NCBI GenBank assembly: GCA_003024785.1
Contig: PUQB01000077.1
Location: 558,001 to 622,000, forward strand
Length of the DNA stretch: 64,000 nucleotides
Direction of reading: 5' to 3'
Source of the DNA: Selaginella tamariscina
Lineage: Eukaryota; Streptophyta; Lycopodiopsida; Selaginellales; Selaginellaceae
Shown in pieces: positions 47,236 to 59,500 of the stretch (the first letter of the stretch is position 1; each line of letters opens with the position of its first letter). The translations under genes were made by a program, and so were the position numbers. The notes beneath the pieces are model-generated. The model ran no database searches. It was given only the letters and a program-made list of their open reading frames with translations, and was not told the origin of the DNA.

Positions 47236-49712
47236 ATGGATCCTACATCTTCCGAAAGTGTTACGAGCATTTCCACGATTGACTGTTGCAAGAAGAAGTG
47301 TTGTCAGATGGCAGACCGGAATGAAATTACCCAATGTAGACATGTCTTTCGTATGCTCACCCAAAAGCAAAGGCATGAGTTTGTATATGCTGCACTAACT
47401 GGGTGTATTGATGGAATGGCCTCGGACACAGGTTATCAGAGTACATCCATGGTATTTAATAAGGTGGCCATCTGCTTCAAAGCTTGGTACAGTATATACG
47501 GGATCCCAAAGACCACGTTCTACCGTCGGAGGGATGAGTGGCTAGATGGAGCGCGAACCTCAGTTCATGGGAACACTCGCTTGGTCAAAACCCGCTCTCA
47601 CATCATGGCAGCCATAGAGATACTCAAGGCTTTTGTGGAAGCAAATGCAGACAGGATGCCTCACAAATGCCGAACCACAAATGCAGGGGTCAGGGAAAAT
47701 CTCAAGGTTTTACCTTCAATCTACACTCAATTGAAACTGTGTGAACATGTGAACAAGTGCCTCAGTTTGATGGGGCTCCAAGCAATCTGCACTGGTACCT
47801 TCAACAACATATGGAATACTCATTTTAAGGATGTGGAGATTGCAAAACACTCTAGCTTTTCTAAGTGTGACACTTGTACATCATTGAAGGCTGCAGAGGC
47901 TTGTGCAAAAACCTTGGTGGAGATCACTACCATTCAAAGGAAGATGGAGGCCCACATGATTGCACAACAAACTTGCCGGTCTCAGTACTATGCACACCGC
48001 ATGCTTTCTGTGTCACGCCCATCAGAGTACCTGTGCTTGATCCATGACAAGATGGATCATTCAAAGACCAGCATTCCAAAGCTCTTTGCAACACCAAAGT
48101 GCCTTGGAAATGTCATGAAATTTCCGATTTCATTGACAGGTGTGCTAACACATGGACACGGTTGTGAGTCATATGGACACTTTTCACTTCCACATTGGTC
48201 TAGCGACTCCAATTTCACTATTGGGTCGTTAGCCATGTGTTTCAGAAACCTTGAAGCCCACTCACAGACAAGTCCTATCAGTGATCTCAAAGTGAAGAAA
48301 CAACACCTTCAACCTTTACATAATGCTCTCATGAACACATCTGCACTTGAGGCTACTTGGGAATATGAGAGGCATTGTCAGCAACCTGCACAAAAAACAG
48401 ATGGCCCTGTTGAGAGTTCAGGTTCAGTGGAGGGATCTAGCTCAAATAGTGTACATGTGTCCTCAACATCAAATAAGCTTCCTCGTCATTTGCTTTTACA
48501 GATGGATAATTGTGCAGGCGAGAACAAAAATAGGTAAATCATTTTACTTAAGGGTTTCTCAAGCTCATACTTACTTTTATTTTCTAGATATGTGCTAGCA
48601 TACTTGTCAATGCTTGTTGCCAAAGGTGTGTTTGAAACAATCACGCTCAGTTTCCTTATGGTTGGTCACACTCATGAAGATATTGATGCGTTCTTCAGCA
48701 AGGTCTCCAACTCTACAAAAAGGACAAGTGCACTTACCTTACCGCATATGATGAATCTTTTTGAAAATTGCATCTCCAAAAAAAGTTGTGCTTTGCTTGT
48801 GACTGAGGTGCCAGACTTCAAAAAATTTCTCAAGGAGTATATAAAAGAAGGGAGTGATTCTTTAGTTGGTCACCTTGTGCCGCTACAATTCTTTTTCTCC
48901 ATACGAGATGGTATACCTATTATGCAGTACAAGTTACGGCCATCAGAGCAGGAGTGGTTACCGAAAGAGGGCTTAATGCTCTTCAAAAGTGGAGAGGATG
49001 GAAAGCCACTTCTCCCAGAAGGACAACCAGACCCTATTCCATTGAGTGCCCAGCTCAAGGAACAAGAGGTTATTATTGATGGCATCAAAAAATATGTGGC
49101 ATGGGTTCAAAAATCGATGCCAAAGAATTCTGATAAGGCAACTGGTTACTCAGAACTATATAAGCATGTGGTCAACTATTGGGAGACTGTTGTTCGAGAG
49201 TTGGAAGGGCCTACTGTCACAAGTACAGAATTGCAACACCCTTTCTGGCCTAAAACAAGGTGGCGAGAGGATTGAAATGACATCACTGAGCATAGACGAC
49301 AAAAGCCAGTAGTGATGTGGAAGTGCAAACCCCACACTTTGTTGGACAAAGGAACCAAAAACCTAAAGCATACTTTGATTGCTGCAAGGATCTTCAAAAA
49401 CTAATGATGGTTCTCATTACTCCAGATGCGTCATATAATCAGCCTATTTGGATGGGTCAAATTATCGACACACCTGAAGTAATCACAAAAAATAGTATTG
49501 TTAAGGTTGCATGGTTCAAACCACAAAAAAGGCGACACGAGAAGGAGAGCGAAAGATATAATGGATGCCTAGAGAAAACATGGTCTCCCAATCAAAAAGA
49601 CCCAGCATGTTTTATAAATGTTAAATCCATTCGATATGGGTGGATGTCAAGAAGCGTTGATAAAGTCACGATTAACAAAACTGCAAGGGAATGTATGTTT
49701 TCTGAAGCTTAA
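47236..49712 (+). CDS. DUF7869-type transposase-like protein
   Basis: Three exons give about 790 residues without a break: 47236-48533, 48588-49259 and 49310-49712, with introns of 54 and 50 bp obeying GT-AG. The N-terminus is Cys-rich (CCKKKCC), and a zinc-ribbon-like CDTCTSLKAAEAC lies near residue 215. Three acidic blocks follow: LIHDKMDHSKT (~270), LLQMDNCAGENKN (~420) and MVGHTHEDIDAFF (~458). Their order and secondary-structure spacing look like an RNase H-fold DDE/D enzyme, and I infer that this is the transposase. Family members are widespread in eukaryotes as multi-copy uncharacterised proteins. The C-terminal ~130 residues (IVKVAWFKPQ, VKSIRYGW) look like a small beta domain. It is the best-preserved gene in the element. 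Confidence 0.8.
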
Positions 49713-50187
49713 AGCAATTACAAAATTATAAAATATCATATATTTAATATATTATAATTATTATAAACTCTTTAATAATAGTACCAAATTGTATACTTAA
49801 CTATATAAATTTAAAAAATGATATGGAAGATTGACTATATTATTATAGGATTTTATATATATATTATTACTACAAATTTTTAATTAATAATGTTATATTT
49901 AAATATTAATATTTTAATAACAACATCAATATTTATATAATGTACCTCTTATGCTCTTCCTTAATTGTTATATTAGGCAATATATTATATAATTTAATAC
50001 ATTCTACTTTTATAATGTTATTAATTTTTGTTTAATGAATGCTATAATTTATTAAAGGGTAGAATACAAAATAGAATATTCTAAAGAATATTCTCTTTTA
50101 AACATATATTCTAAAGAATATTCCTTTAATATTAAAAATGCTAATTAAATAGCTAAAATTACTAATTATTAGAAATGGGACTATAGC
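49713..50187. other. Right subterminal region of the large DNA element
   Basis: The sequence is AT-rich and non-coding. Near the end are TAGAATATTCTAAAGAATATTC and AATATATTCT-like motifs (50064-50130), here given in parts: TAGAATATTCTAAAG, then GAATATTCTC. They mirror the left subterminal motifs. The terminal inverted repeat follows at 50188. Confidence 0.5.
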
Positions 50188-50301
50188 CATGCCCATTTTA
50201 GTTACAACTTGCATTACTGTCTGAGAACATACGTACTTGCATACATTACATACATAGCATGGGTAGTAGGTGTGTGTGCGCGTGTGTGTGGGATTTCTTA
50301 C

Positions 50302-50947
50302 CGGAGTTTGAAGGAATTTGAAGTTGTTTAATAAATATGGAGTCAAGAAGGGGTCCACAAGTAGTGTTTACATCTGGAACTTGTAAAGCGGTGGGTTGAC
50401 TCTTGAAGATGAGATTTGCAGAGCCAGGACTTTGAACAACAAATGCCCAAGCATAAGTAGCCCAATCCTGGGGACTGTTCTTATTCTGTGGGTCAAATAC
50501 TGCCGAAGACTGATCAACTGTTGCATTGACAAGTGCTGCGGTGCAGTTCCCATCACCGTCCGGTGAGTCACTCTCGGTTCTGAGCTCGGACACTGTGAAG
50601 GTTAATGCGTAAACCGAGTGACTTCCTGATGTGTTGAACATTTGGGAGATCGAGGCATTTCTTCCTAACTGTATTGCGTGACCGGCCTTTTCCGGAAGAG
50701 AAATGTTGGGACCTGCAGTTATATATTGAACTGTTCCTTGGATTTCCAACCTGGTAAAGATTGTATCACTTGTGGTTGAGCCGTTGAATTTGCTGGACCG
50801 GTTTCGAAGTCTGGGTTCTCAAGCACTAGCAATCCTTGAAAAATGTATATAGTTAGAAGTGTAAAAGAAAGTTACTAACGCTGTAAGACTTCAATTGGAT
50901 GCAACGTTCATATTAAACTTACCAGTCTGTTCTTCAGCCAAGACGAT
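50302..50947 (-). CDS. DUF642 cell-wall protein, partial
   Basis: The peptide matches the N-terminal galactose-binding-like domain of plant DUF642 proteins, secreted proteins that bind cell-wall polysaccharides. A short exon (50947-50923) encodes IVLAEEQTG, the end of a signal peptide. The next exon (50834-50302) has LLVLENPDFETGP, the canonical DUF642 start, then EIQGTVQYITAG, NASISQMF and WATYAWAFVVQ, ending in CGPLLDSIFIKQL. A GTAAGA donor follows at 50301. One base is missing between PGW and EIQGTV (about 50750), so the frame breaks there. The second half of the family's usual two-domain protein is not found downstream, where the large DNA element begins about 100 bp away. It is either a gene split by mobile DNA or a relic. 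Confidence 0.78.
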
Positions 50948-51949
50948 CTGTAGGCATTAGCGAACAACAAATGAGAATGAGCACCTGTGTGTTCATTTCC
51001 CTTGTTTGTACATCTAAAACTCGAGCATTTCAAGAGCTCCATAATTTAAGGCGGCAGATTTGACTTCTACTACGCGTAGCTGTAATCACGTATGTCTTAG
51101 GAAAAATAAATAAATAATTACACACACACACACACACACACGATGGTGGTTCATGCATTATTCTCACATTATTACCAGGCACAGTTTTCTTCACGTTCGA
51201 TTATCCATCGAAACAAAGTTTGTGTGCAAAACTGCAAGAAAAATGCAGCACATTTTTGAGAAATAAATATTTTTAAGTTGTCTAGCCATGTCAGAAAAAC
51301 TAACATTGAGGTATATAAATAACTTAATCTTAATCACCTGAATAATATCAGTTGAATATGATATGATGTATACGAATCTAACGGTTCTATACGTTTTAGT
51401 AAGTCAAGTGCAAATGCTTATACGATCTTGCAAGTGAAAAAACACCATTTTCAAGTGCTTTATAAACTACAGCATTGCTTTATAATGATCACTCACACAC
51501 AATGTGCTTTGGAGAAAGCACCAGACAGACTATGCTTTGTGGGTGGACAAGCGTGTTGTACGCAAGGATGATCCCTGTCAGCACTTACCCATGATCTTTT
51601 CCTTTCAAAGGACATGTTTAGAGGTGTGTGTACACATATACATCAATATGTTCAAACACGCACAAGATAGTATGTGTATGTACATTTATGCATCTATCAT
51701 AAGTGCACGAAGACAACACCCAAGCTTGTGCAATAAAAATATTCTTTTACATTGATATAAACCCTTGAAAACAACATTATCATCAAGGGACTTGCGAGCA
51801 TGTGTGCTTCTACTCTCAAGGAGGATATAGGTGATTTGTTTGTTGTTGAGCATTCAATGAAATAGCCTTGTTTGCTATTGGAAATGACGAGCAAAAAGAG
51901 AGGATTAAGCTCCAAACCTGTAGGACTTAGTCCAAGGATGCATCAAGTG
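50948..51949. other. Intergenic, no gene seen
   Basis: This is probably upstream sequence of the DUF642 gene, including its first exon, which I could not locate. A short (CA)n run lies at 51119-51141. Nothing else is recognisable. Confidence 0.5.
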
Positions 51950-52790
51950 TTCAACCAATGTTCCAAAGAAACAAGCTAAGAGGCTTATGCAACTTTTGCA
52001 AGAAGCTTGGGCATTTTACAAGAGAATGTAAGTTGAAACTTCCAAATGTGAAGAGAGAGCCAGCTCCGACTTCTCATGGATGTTGCTAGTCCAAGACATT
52101 TGTATCACCATAAAGGAGAAATGTATACTAGGGCAATGATATAATTTGTTAGTATTGCAAAAGGAGTTATCAAGGTGCAACTTGAGATTGTTAAAAAAAG
52201 AAAATTCACAATATTTTCATGTCCTTGGTATCATCCAAACTCTCTACTCTTTATAAGTCTTTAAGACGTCCAAGAAGTTCTCTTCATCCGTGGTGGTGTG
52301 TTTATCCTTCAGCGTCTGATTGTCATGCGTCCCCAGTGACTTGGTCATCTCCATGAGGCAATATTAAGAAGGATCAATTGTGAACATGGACTTGGCATTG
52401 GAGCTGGAGGAGATGGTTTGGATTTTCCAATGCGTGCTCTCTCGAGAAAGAGCATTAGTTAGCATTTCTAAATTCTAACTATCATAAAAATGTGTGCACA
52501 TGCAAGTTTAGTCATTCACAAATAAGTGTATTTTGTCACATTCATCGGTGACTACTATGTGAAACTCATGAATAAGAAATTTAAGGTTCTTTGTGACTAT
52601 TGAGCAACTATTGAACACAATTAGGTCAAACAATGATGATAAGTACACATTTGAAGAGTTCATTAGTGGGGGACATATGAATTCAAAAGCAATTATGTGC
52701 ATCATACATTCTCCTCAATAAAATGATATAGTAGAAAGAATGAACATAACACTTTTATGAGGAAGACAAATTTTGAACTTTATTAAATTT
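51950..52790 (+). mobile_element. Ty1/Copia remnant (gag zinc knuckle and integrase pieces)
   Basis: A CCHC zinc knuckle (CNFCKKLGHFTREC) lies near 51988-52030. An integrase-like piece ending in VERMNITLL lies near 52670-52760. The distance between them is shorter than in a whole element. It is a broken, old fossil without identified LTRs. Confidence 0.6.
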
Positions 52791-54179
52791 TATATTAAAG
52801 TTATTGTACTTATTTATATGATTTACTTAATAAAATTTACTTCATTAAAAAACTTTATTATAGTATTGAATTTCATGTCAATGTATCACATGAAATAATA
52901 TTGTTTAAGGTGAACTTTTTCATGGAGTTTCCATATCACGTTTTTTAAAAAACTTAATAAAATAAATAAATAAAAAAATTACACTTTTAAATTTGTTTAG
53001 TAATTATGATATTAATAATATTATCCAGAACAACAATGCTAAAACAATCCTTCCTTGCTCCATGTATCCAATGGAGGACAATGTTCATAATTTTTATAAA
53101 TGGATAATTAAGGAGTAGAACTAACACTTTCCAAATTATATTCTAACTTCCTTTCATGAAGTATCAATGCGCATTCACTAAAGAGCCCCATCAACAACCA
53201 CAAAGCTACTTTAATAATACTACCCTCACTGAATCTTCATGCCCAACAATAATGAAATCACTATTAAGCTATAGTAGTAATGCTAGAGAGTCCAAAATGC
53301 CCACATTAAGTTCCAATCCATGTCTGCATGAGCCACAATCACTAGTGCATTGCCTAGGCTCCACCTACACATTTAATAAGAGCATTAGCAAAATTTCATC
53401 AAAACCTTGCATTTCACTTCAATTTTTATACTTTTAGATTAGGAATTAAATTAGGTGAGTGCATTAAAATCACATTCTCAATTTAGAATAATAATTTCCA
53501 CTTGTATAGCCTCTTCAAAGATGTCTCATGGTGTTGCCCTATCTATGTAAACGTAGACAACATTAAAAACATTACACAATTGACACATTCACAAGCACAA
53601 CTCTTCATTTCTTAGAGGGAGTTGTCAACAAGGATTACATATTTGGTGTTCGTGGACACTTTGTTTTGATAAAATAGTAGAATTGTGATATACTTTACCA
53701 TACTGTGTTTGATATTTTGTATACACTTGCTTTCAAAGTTTTCAAGAAACATGAGAAGATGTTTCAACTAGCCAAAACATTAAAGATTCGAAACATTATC
53801 AATAATAGGCTAAATACAATTCTTTCATCAAGGTCAATCATTATGCAAGGTGGCCATAACCATTTGAGAGGATTGGATATTGAATTTCAGCAATTTATAC
53901 AATGATATGCAAATTATGATTGCTAAACTCTTCAATCCACAAAATATAAAGATCACACAAGTTGCCAACCATGTGACTAAACTCTTTTATCACACACACA
54001 TCAGTTTAATTGCACAGAGGAATTATTGTCGATTGGCATTACTCTTTGTGAGGCATGGTGTTAGAAATGTGCTCAGATTATCATTGCATTGCACAATATT
54101 CAATATTAACACAATGCCCTTAAGGGGCAATTGTTGAAGAGACATGACTGTCTACAACTAAGATTGCTAGCATGTCACT
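52791..54179. other. AT-rich, nothing recognised
   Basis: Several short open frames occur, but none shows a family pattern I recognise. Given the neighbours, the stretch probably consists of decayed retroelement sequence. Confidence 0.4.
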
Positions 54180-54560
54180 CTACATGTCATTTGGGTTGAA
54201 CTCTTAACACTCCACCTTCAATCATGTAGACCTCTGCCATTGACTAAACTTGATGTGTTGACTCCCCTAGGGGCTTCCACATGTAGCTCCACCCTATTCA
54301 TCTGGAAATGATGCATTTGGAGTGCCTTAGTCAAAATGTCTACCATCATCTCATCGATGGGGCATTACTCAAGCTTCAACATCTTCTTGGTGACTTGCTG
54401 TCGTAGGAATAGCACCCGCACTTGCATTTGCCAAGTTAGATCATGGTACCTTGAGTTGGTTGCCAACATGATGGTGCTCATGTTGTTGTAAAAAAGGGTC
54501 ATCGGTGGCTGCTCCCCCATAAACATCTCAAGGAAGACCCTCATCCCTATTTACATCTAT
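54180..54560 (-). mobile_element. Ty1/Copia RNase H-end remnant
   Basis: On the minus strand the peptide contains VDILTKALQMHHFQ and, upstream, a TLFYNNMSTIMLA-like stretch. These are the C-terminal RNase H landmarks of Copia polyproteins. It is a broken fragment in the orientation opposite to the remnant at 51950-52790. Confidence 0.6.
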
Positions 54561-54801
54561 AATTATGCCAAAGTTCTCATGTATCTACATATAATCGCTT
54601 ATAATAAAGTACTTTGGAAACTTCTGCATTTGTAATTGTTGCACTAGAAATCTATGTGAAATTATTTATAACAAATATTAAAACCTCTCCTCTTTTACTC
54701 CTCATCCGAATGAGCTAAGATACATACCTCTATTTTTAATTATAAAATGCAATTATGATCAAATTAAACATATTCATTGGTTAATACATGCATGCCCGTA
54801 T

Positions 54802-56515
54802 TGTCAGAATTTTAATCCACGTGGCTGCCAAGTAGCCATTTGGCATCATCACCCTGTGTGAGCAACACTAAGTCTTTCAAGATAACCTTAAGAATCTAAC
54901 TCAAGGGCCGAATTAGGCAAAACCTTAGAGTCCTACCCTAAGTCCCTAAAATGACCATCCCTTAAACACTAGAGGATAACCCGAGTAGACTTTAGGATCA
55001 TGTCTTAGTAAACTTGTACAGGCTCATGCCCTAACCCCACAAAGGAGATGTGTCTCGCACATACCCCCATGACAGAGCTAAGGCATCGTCACTTACCCCT
55101 TGAGGAATCACTCTCATTCGGGAGTACAACCCCTTTAGGGCGACAAGGGATACCCTGAACCACGACTAACCCCTGAGGGTTTGGGTGGCCAAGTCATACC
55201 CTAGACCTAACACTAGTACTTAGTGAGGACACAAGTGTGCACCGTAGGTGGACACGAGTGTTCTACTAAGCAAACTCCCCAAGGCTAGGTTTGGAAAACC
55301 CTAAGTACATAACCTTGCGAGTGCTTCACGAAAAGGCTCATGCTAATAAGCTTAGGTTGTTTAACCCCTGGATTCCAAGGAGGACACTCCCATAGCCAAG
55401 TGTGCCTAAGCACACCTAGTTACGAGACCTAACCTCCCTTGAACAAATGCTCAAGGCTTAGCACCCTAGCGCGAGCACAAGCATGCATGTTTGTTAGAGT
55501 ATCCGACCCCTTAACGACAAGCCCATGACATAACCCCAAAGGGTGTGCCTTGGGCGTTGTACCGTGTGACGTTTAGCCTAGTGTCACATCTCCATGTGAC
55601 ACTGCCTTCCCCGATGTGGGTTATCATGCCATAGCCCTTAGATTCAAGAGACGCACCAAGTGCCACAAACGTGGCTCCTAAATGCCAGCTTAATGTACCC
55701 TCAGGAACTGGTAATGTGAACCTATCAAACAAGATCCCACACCCACAATTGGTCAAGGACACAGATGTGCCTTGCTTGAACATGAGTGCTACACCCAACT
55801 TGACATGGAGGAGGAGGCTGGAGACAAGCTTCAACCTCTGCCTCTTGGATCGTGCATCCCAACAAGACCTCCCAGGCATGGATTTGCCAACGTTAAGGGT
55901 AAGCTACCCGTACCCTATCATTTAGAAGTTAGGGTGGCACAACAAAGGGTTGTGCCTTGACGACACAAGCTAGAGCTTGCACCGGGAAAAGAGTAACGAG
56001 CTCAGTTATGAATCCAGGAACCCTCACTCCTACATACTCTACCTTATTTATGTGACAAACCCCCCCCCCCCCCCCCCTCTTTTCCTGAATGTGTATGTGG
56101 GTTGGCACAAATTTAGCTAGCCCCTTATTAAGTTAATGAGAGAGTGTTAACTTAGCCTAACTCTAACCCTAAAACTGGGGTGGGGGTTTTTAGGGCGTGG
56201 CTTAGGGCAACCATAGGGTTAAGTCAACCCTAGGTATGTTCCTAACCCTACTAAACACGCTGAACTCATCTACATTAACCAATTAGCCTAACTGGGATGT
56301 CAAAATTGGGGGTGGTTTCTAAAAGGTAAGTTCTAGCTTCACTTAGAGTTTCCTACAAATAACTAATGACACCCGGCCGGACCATCACCAGATACCCAAG
56401 TGCACTAAGCGGGCTTGTTTCCTATTACATCTAGGGTCCATCAACATAGTACAGTAGGTAACAACAGTCAACATCCAAAGTAAAGGGTCGAGTCATAGTA
56501 AAAAACTATGATACA
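54802..56515 (-). repeat. 3' LTR of the LARD-like element
   Basis: This LTR matches 60351-62078 and, inverted, the solo LTR at 33171-34943. It contains a long C tract (56057-56078) that is also present, at other lengths, at 61628 and (as G) 33548. Confidence 0.82.
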
Positions 56516-59500
56516 CTCCCTGCCTTTGAAAATGTCAACGTCCTCGTTAACGTCTAACTCAATGACTAGATAATGTTAGAAAAAATTAACCAAAATTAAC
56601 ATATCACTCTATGTGGAATCAGCCAAAAGTTCACATAAGTTTTATTACCCCCTTGCATTACACAAAACCAAGTACTTCAGAACCGTCGTTCACTGAGTCG
56701 TAAACCCAGCTGCTGGAGGCACCACTTGCGACATGAAGTCATTTGGAGACCTTTTGCACGTCTGCAAAGTCTATCACCCGACGCACACAACACTGGTTAA
56801 TTTCTTTACTTAATTAGAATTTATATTGGAAGCCTCAAGTTAATGTTGTTGCCGGCCCCTTGGTTAATAAGAAATAAAGACTTGCTTTATTCCTTAATAT
56901 CAAACATTATTGATGACCCTGTCGTCTTAGCACACAATAAGCACTTTGACGTCCATCTCAAGTGCTTAACCAAACGCCTTCTTGTTTCTTTGATTTCCCA
57001 ATGGTTCCACATTTCTATATGTTACGTTTTTATAGCTACATCCCTCGGTGTTTCTCATTACCCCTTTACATAAGGGTCTGCTACTATACCTATCCCCCTT
57101 TAGTATATAGTTACGCCAAACTAGGTATGAGACTTTTATCGGAATCAAGCTCTTTTCCGATCCTAGAGTACTTCTCTCAAAACCCTATTCTTCATAGACA
57201 TGTCAATTTAGCTAAAGGCGATCACAAAGGCGCATAGCTGTACACATGTATACAATAAGGTCATGCCAACTTGAAATTAGCCCATCCACTTGATGTGTCA
57301 TTGACATAACTTCATTCCCAATGGAATTAAATTCAGGTCAAATCTATTACCAAGTGTAATATTCACTTTTTCGCAACCGGCTTTGTACTCTTTCATAACA
57401 CCGACCAATTCAGGGATCAACATACCTTTCTTACAAATCAATGTGAAAACCAAGAAATTCAACCCATCTCCAGTGCTTCAATCGACAACCTTTAGATAAC
57501 ACGTATCTTAATTGTCACTCTCATTGTACTCATTCCCCAAAAAGCATATCATACTAGATGCCATTCAATACTTTCTAACTCTTTATCTCACTAAATTTAA
57601 AATATACCGAATTTCAAAACTTAGTTTCCACGATAAGAGTCTCCCTGAAGTTAGAATACTGCACGCCTTCGTAACATTATATTTATGTCCAACTCTCTTA
57701 TTTGTTATATTTATTATCTTGGAAGTTATCTTCCAAGATTATATTTATGTCCAACTCTCAAACTGATTATGTAAATGTTTCTTAACACTATACCGAAGTA
57801 TAACATTTTTATTAATTGAAGCAACTAGTGTTTTGATAAACATCTTTTAAAACTAATTTTTATTTTATAAATAGTCACAATTTCGATATTGATACTCTTG
57901 AATGGATAATGATCGTTTTAACGTTCAAATCCTAAGTTTATCAATTAGTTGTTATACTAGTGAATATAAACTTACAATCATATCAATTTATCGAAATGTA
58001 GTCTTAGTTTATATGAACCGAACTTCCATTTTGAAACGGAAATATAATGTCACAATAGTATTTCAATGAACTTTATTCAGAGACTAAAAGGAATCATAAA
58101 CTAGTGTCTGGTTCATCTAACTGATTTAGTAAGATATCATTTTTCCACACTACTGTTATCATGACACCAAAGTGCCACAGTAACTTCATGTTTTAGTTAT
58201 ATCTTATACTTCAGCAGATCTCCCCAAACATGAATAAGATATTTAGTTCAGTACGTCGAACTAAAATATACTATTCATTCTAGACATATAGCAATTATCA
58301 AAGTACCACATTACTCCTTAAGCAATGTATTAAGAAACACTTCATTTTTCAACTAACTTAAAAACATGTTTCAAGTTACAACACTAAAGTAATGCCTTAC
58401 CAAAGTGTAGGACTCCGATCCGCTTGAGTCTTTATATTTTATGATTATGGCCACCTCATGTGATCATAATCAAGTTTCGATATTGAGTGCTACAAACTCA
58501 ATATTGAGGAGATATCATATCTTACTTTGACAAGTCATTTATAATTAATCTTAAAAGACTGTCACAAATACTTTCAAAGTCTAAGATATAAATATCTCAA
58601 TGAATGAGGTGATAGGAAACCTCATATTTTCGTACCAGATATTGAACCATACATTAGGGACATTGTATTACGATCATTAAGAAAGGAGACCATCTTCTTG
58701 AACTAATCTAACAATTGGATATTTCACTTTCAAGGATTTTTGAACTAGACTTAAGGAACACCATCAAACCTTGAGATAAAATGATAATTAACCCAAGAAA
58801 TATAATCAAACCTTTAGTCAAGAATAGTTCTATTTTTCGATATTCCAAAGAACTGAAGATACTTACTTCATAAGTTCTTAGAGTGCTCACATTTGTGACC
58901 ATGATGCAAAGTCAAGAAACCGTCTTTTGAATAATCATATTTGACTCAAAAATGATATTGATATTGAAAACCAATATCAACTTTTAATTCTCATCGAATA
59001 CCAACTTTCTGAGGAGGTACATGCACTTAAACCTCTAAAATATATACCTGACTAGCTTCCGACTCATTTGACACCACCACACATAGCTTATTAAACTTAG
59101 CAAGTTTCCTTAGTCAATAAGTAGAGTGGAGAATCCCAAATCATGCTCTTCTTAAGCAAGGAATCACCTTTGTTCAAGAGCTTATCCTCACATTATAAAC
59201 AACAATACAGATTTTAAGATTAAAGAGTTAACAATGAAAATGCACAAGTGTGCACCGAACGCCTTCACTATGCAAGTCCTACATTACTCAAAAAACTGAA
59301 AATGTAAATGTATGTTTCCAACATTACTCTTTTTAATAGATCGCGCCATCTACCCTGAAACTGTACCGATAAGAAAGCAGAATCCTTAAACTGTTATCCC
59401 AAATCTCTCTCGTTGATCCCATATGAGACACAACTTCATAATCAAGTTAGTTGAGCTAGCTAACTTGAATACAAAGTGCGCACTTACAACTAACTAAGGT

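Larger units (their letters stand above)
35559..50205. mobile_element. Large DNA element with DUF7869-type transposase-like gene and ParB-methylase-like gene
   Basis: The two ends are inverted repeats: GTAACTAAAGTGGGCATG at 35559-35576 and the complement of 50188-50205, with 17 of 18 bases matching. Just inside both ends are AGAATATTC-type palindromes (35717-35760 and 50064-50130), as in the MULE family. Leftward genes are an FCP1/NIF phosphatase-like gene and a ParB-methyltransferase-like gene. The rightward genes are a small ORF and a DUF7869-type protein. The ~6 kb between the divergent genes holds two arrays of the palindrome GGCGGGATTAATCCCGCC, microsatellites and telomere-like motifs. 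No clean target duplication was found: GAACATATGCAC on the left and AACTTGCATTAC on the right are only loosely alike. The element borders rest on the inverted repeats alone. Confidence 0.68.

Noticed and set aside
55511-55925. Conserved ORFs within the long LTRs (also at 33675-33962 and 61229-61453)
   Set aside because: They are open in more than one copy because the LTRs are recent duplicates. Reading both strands gives equally long frames, and no family pattern is seen.
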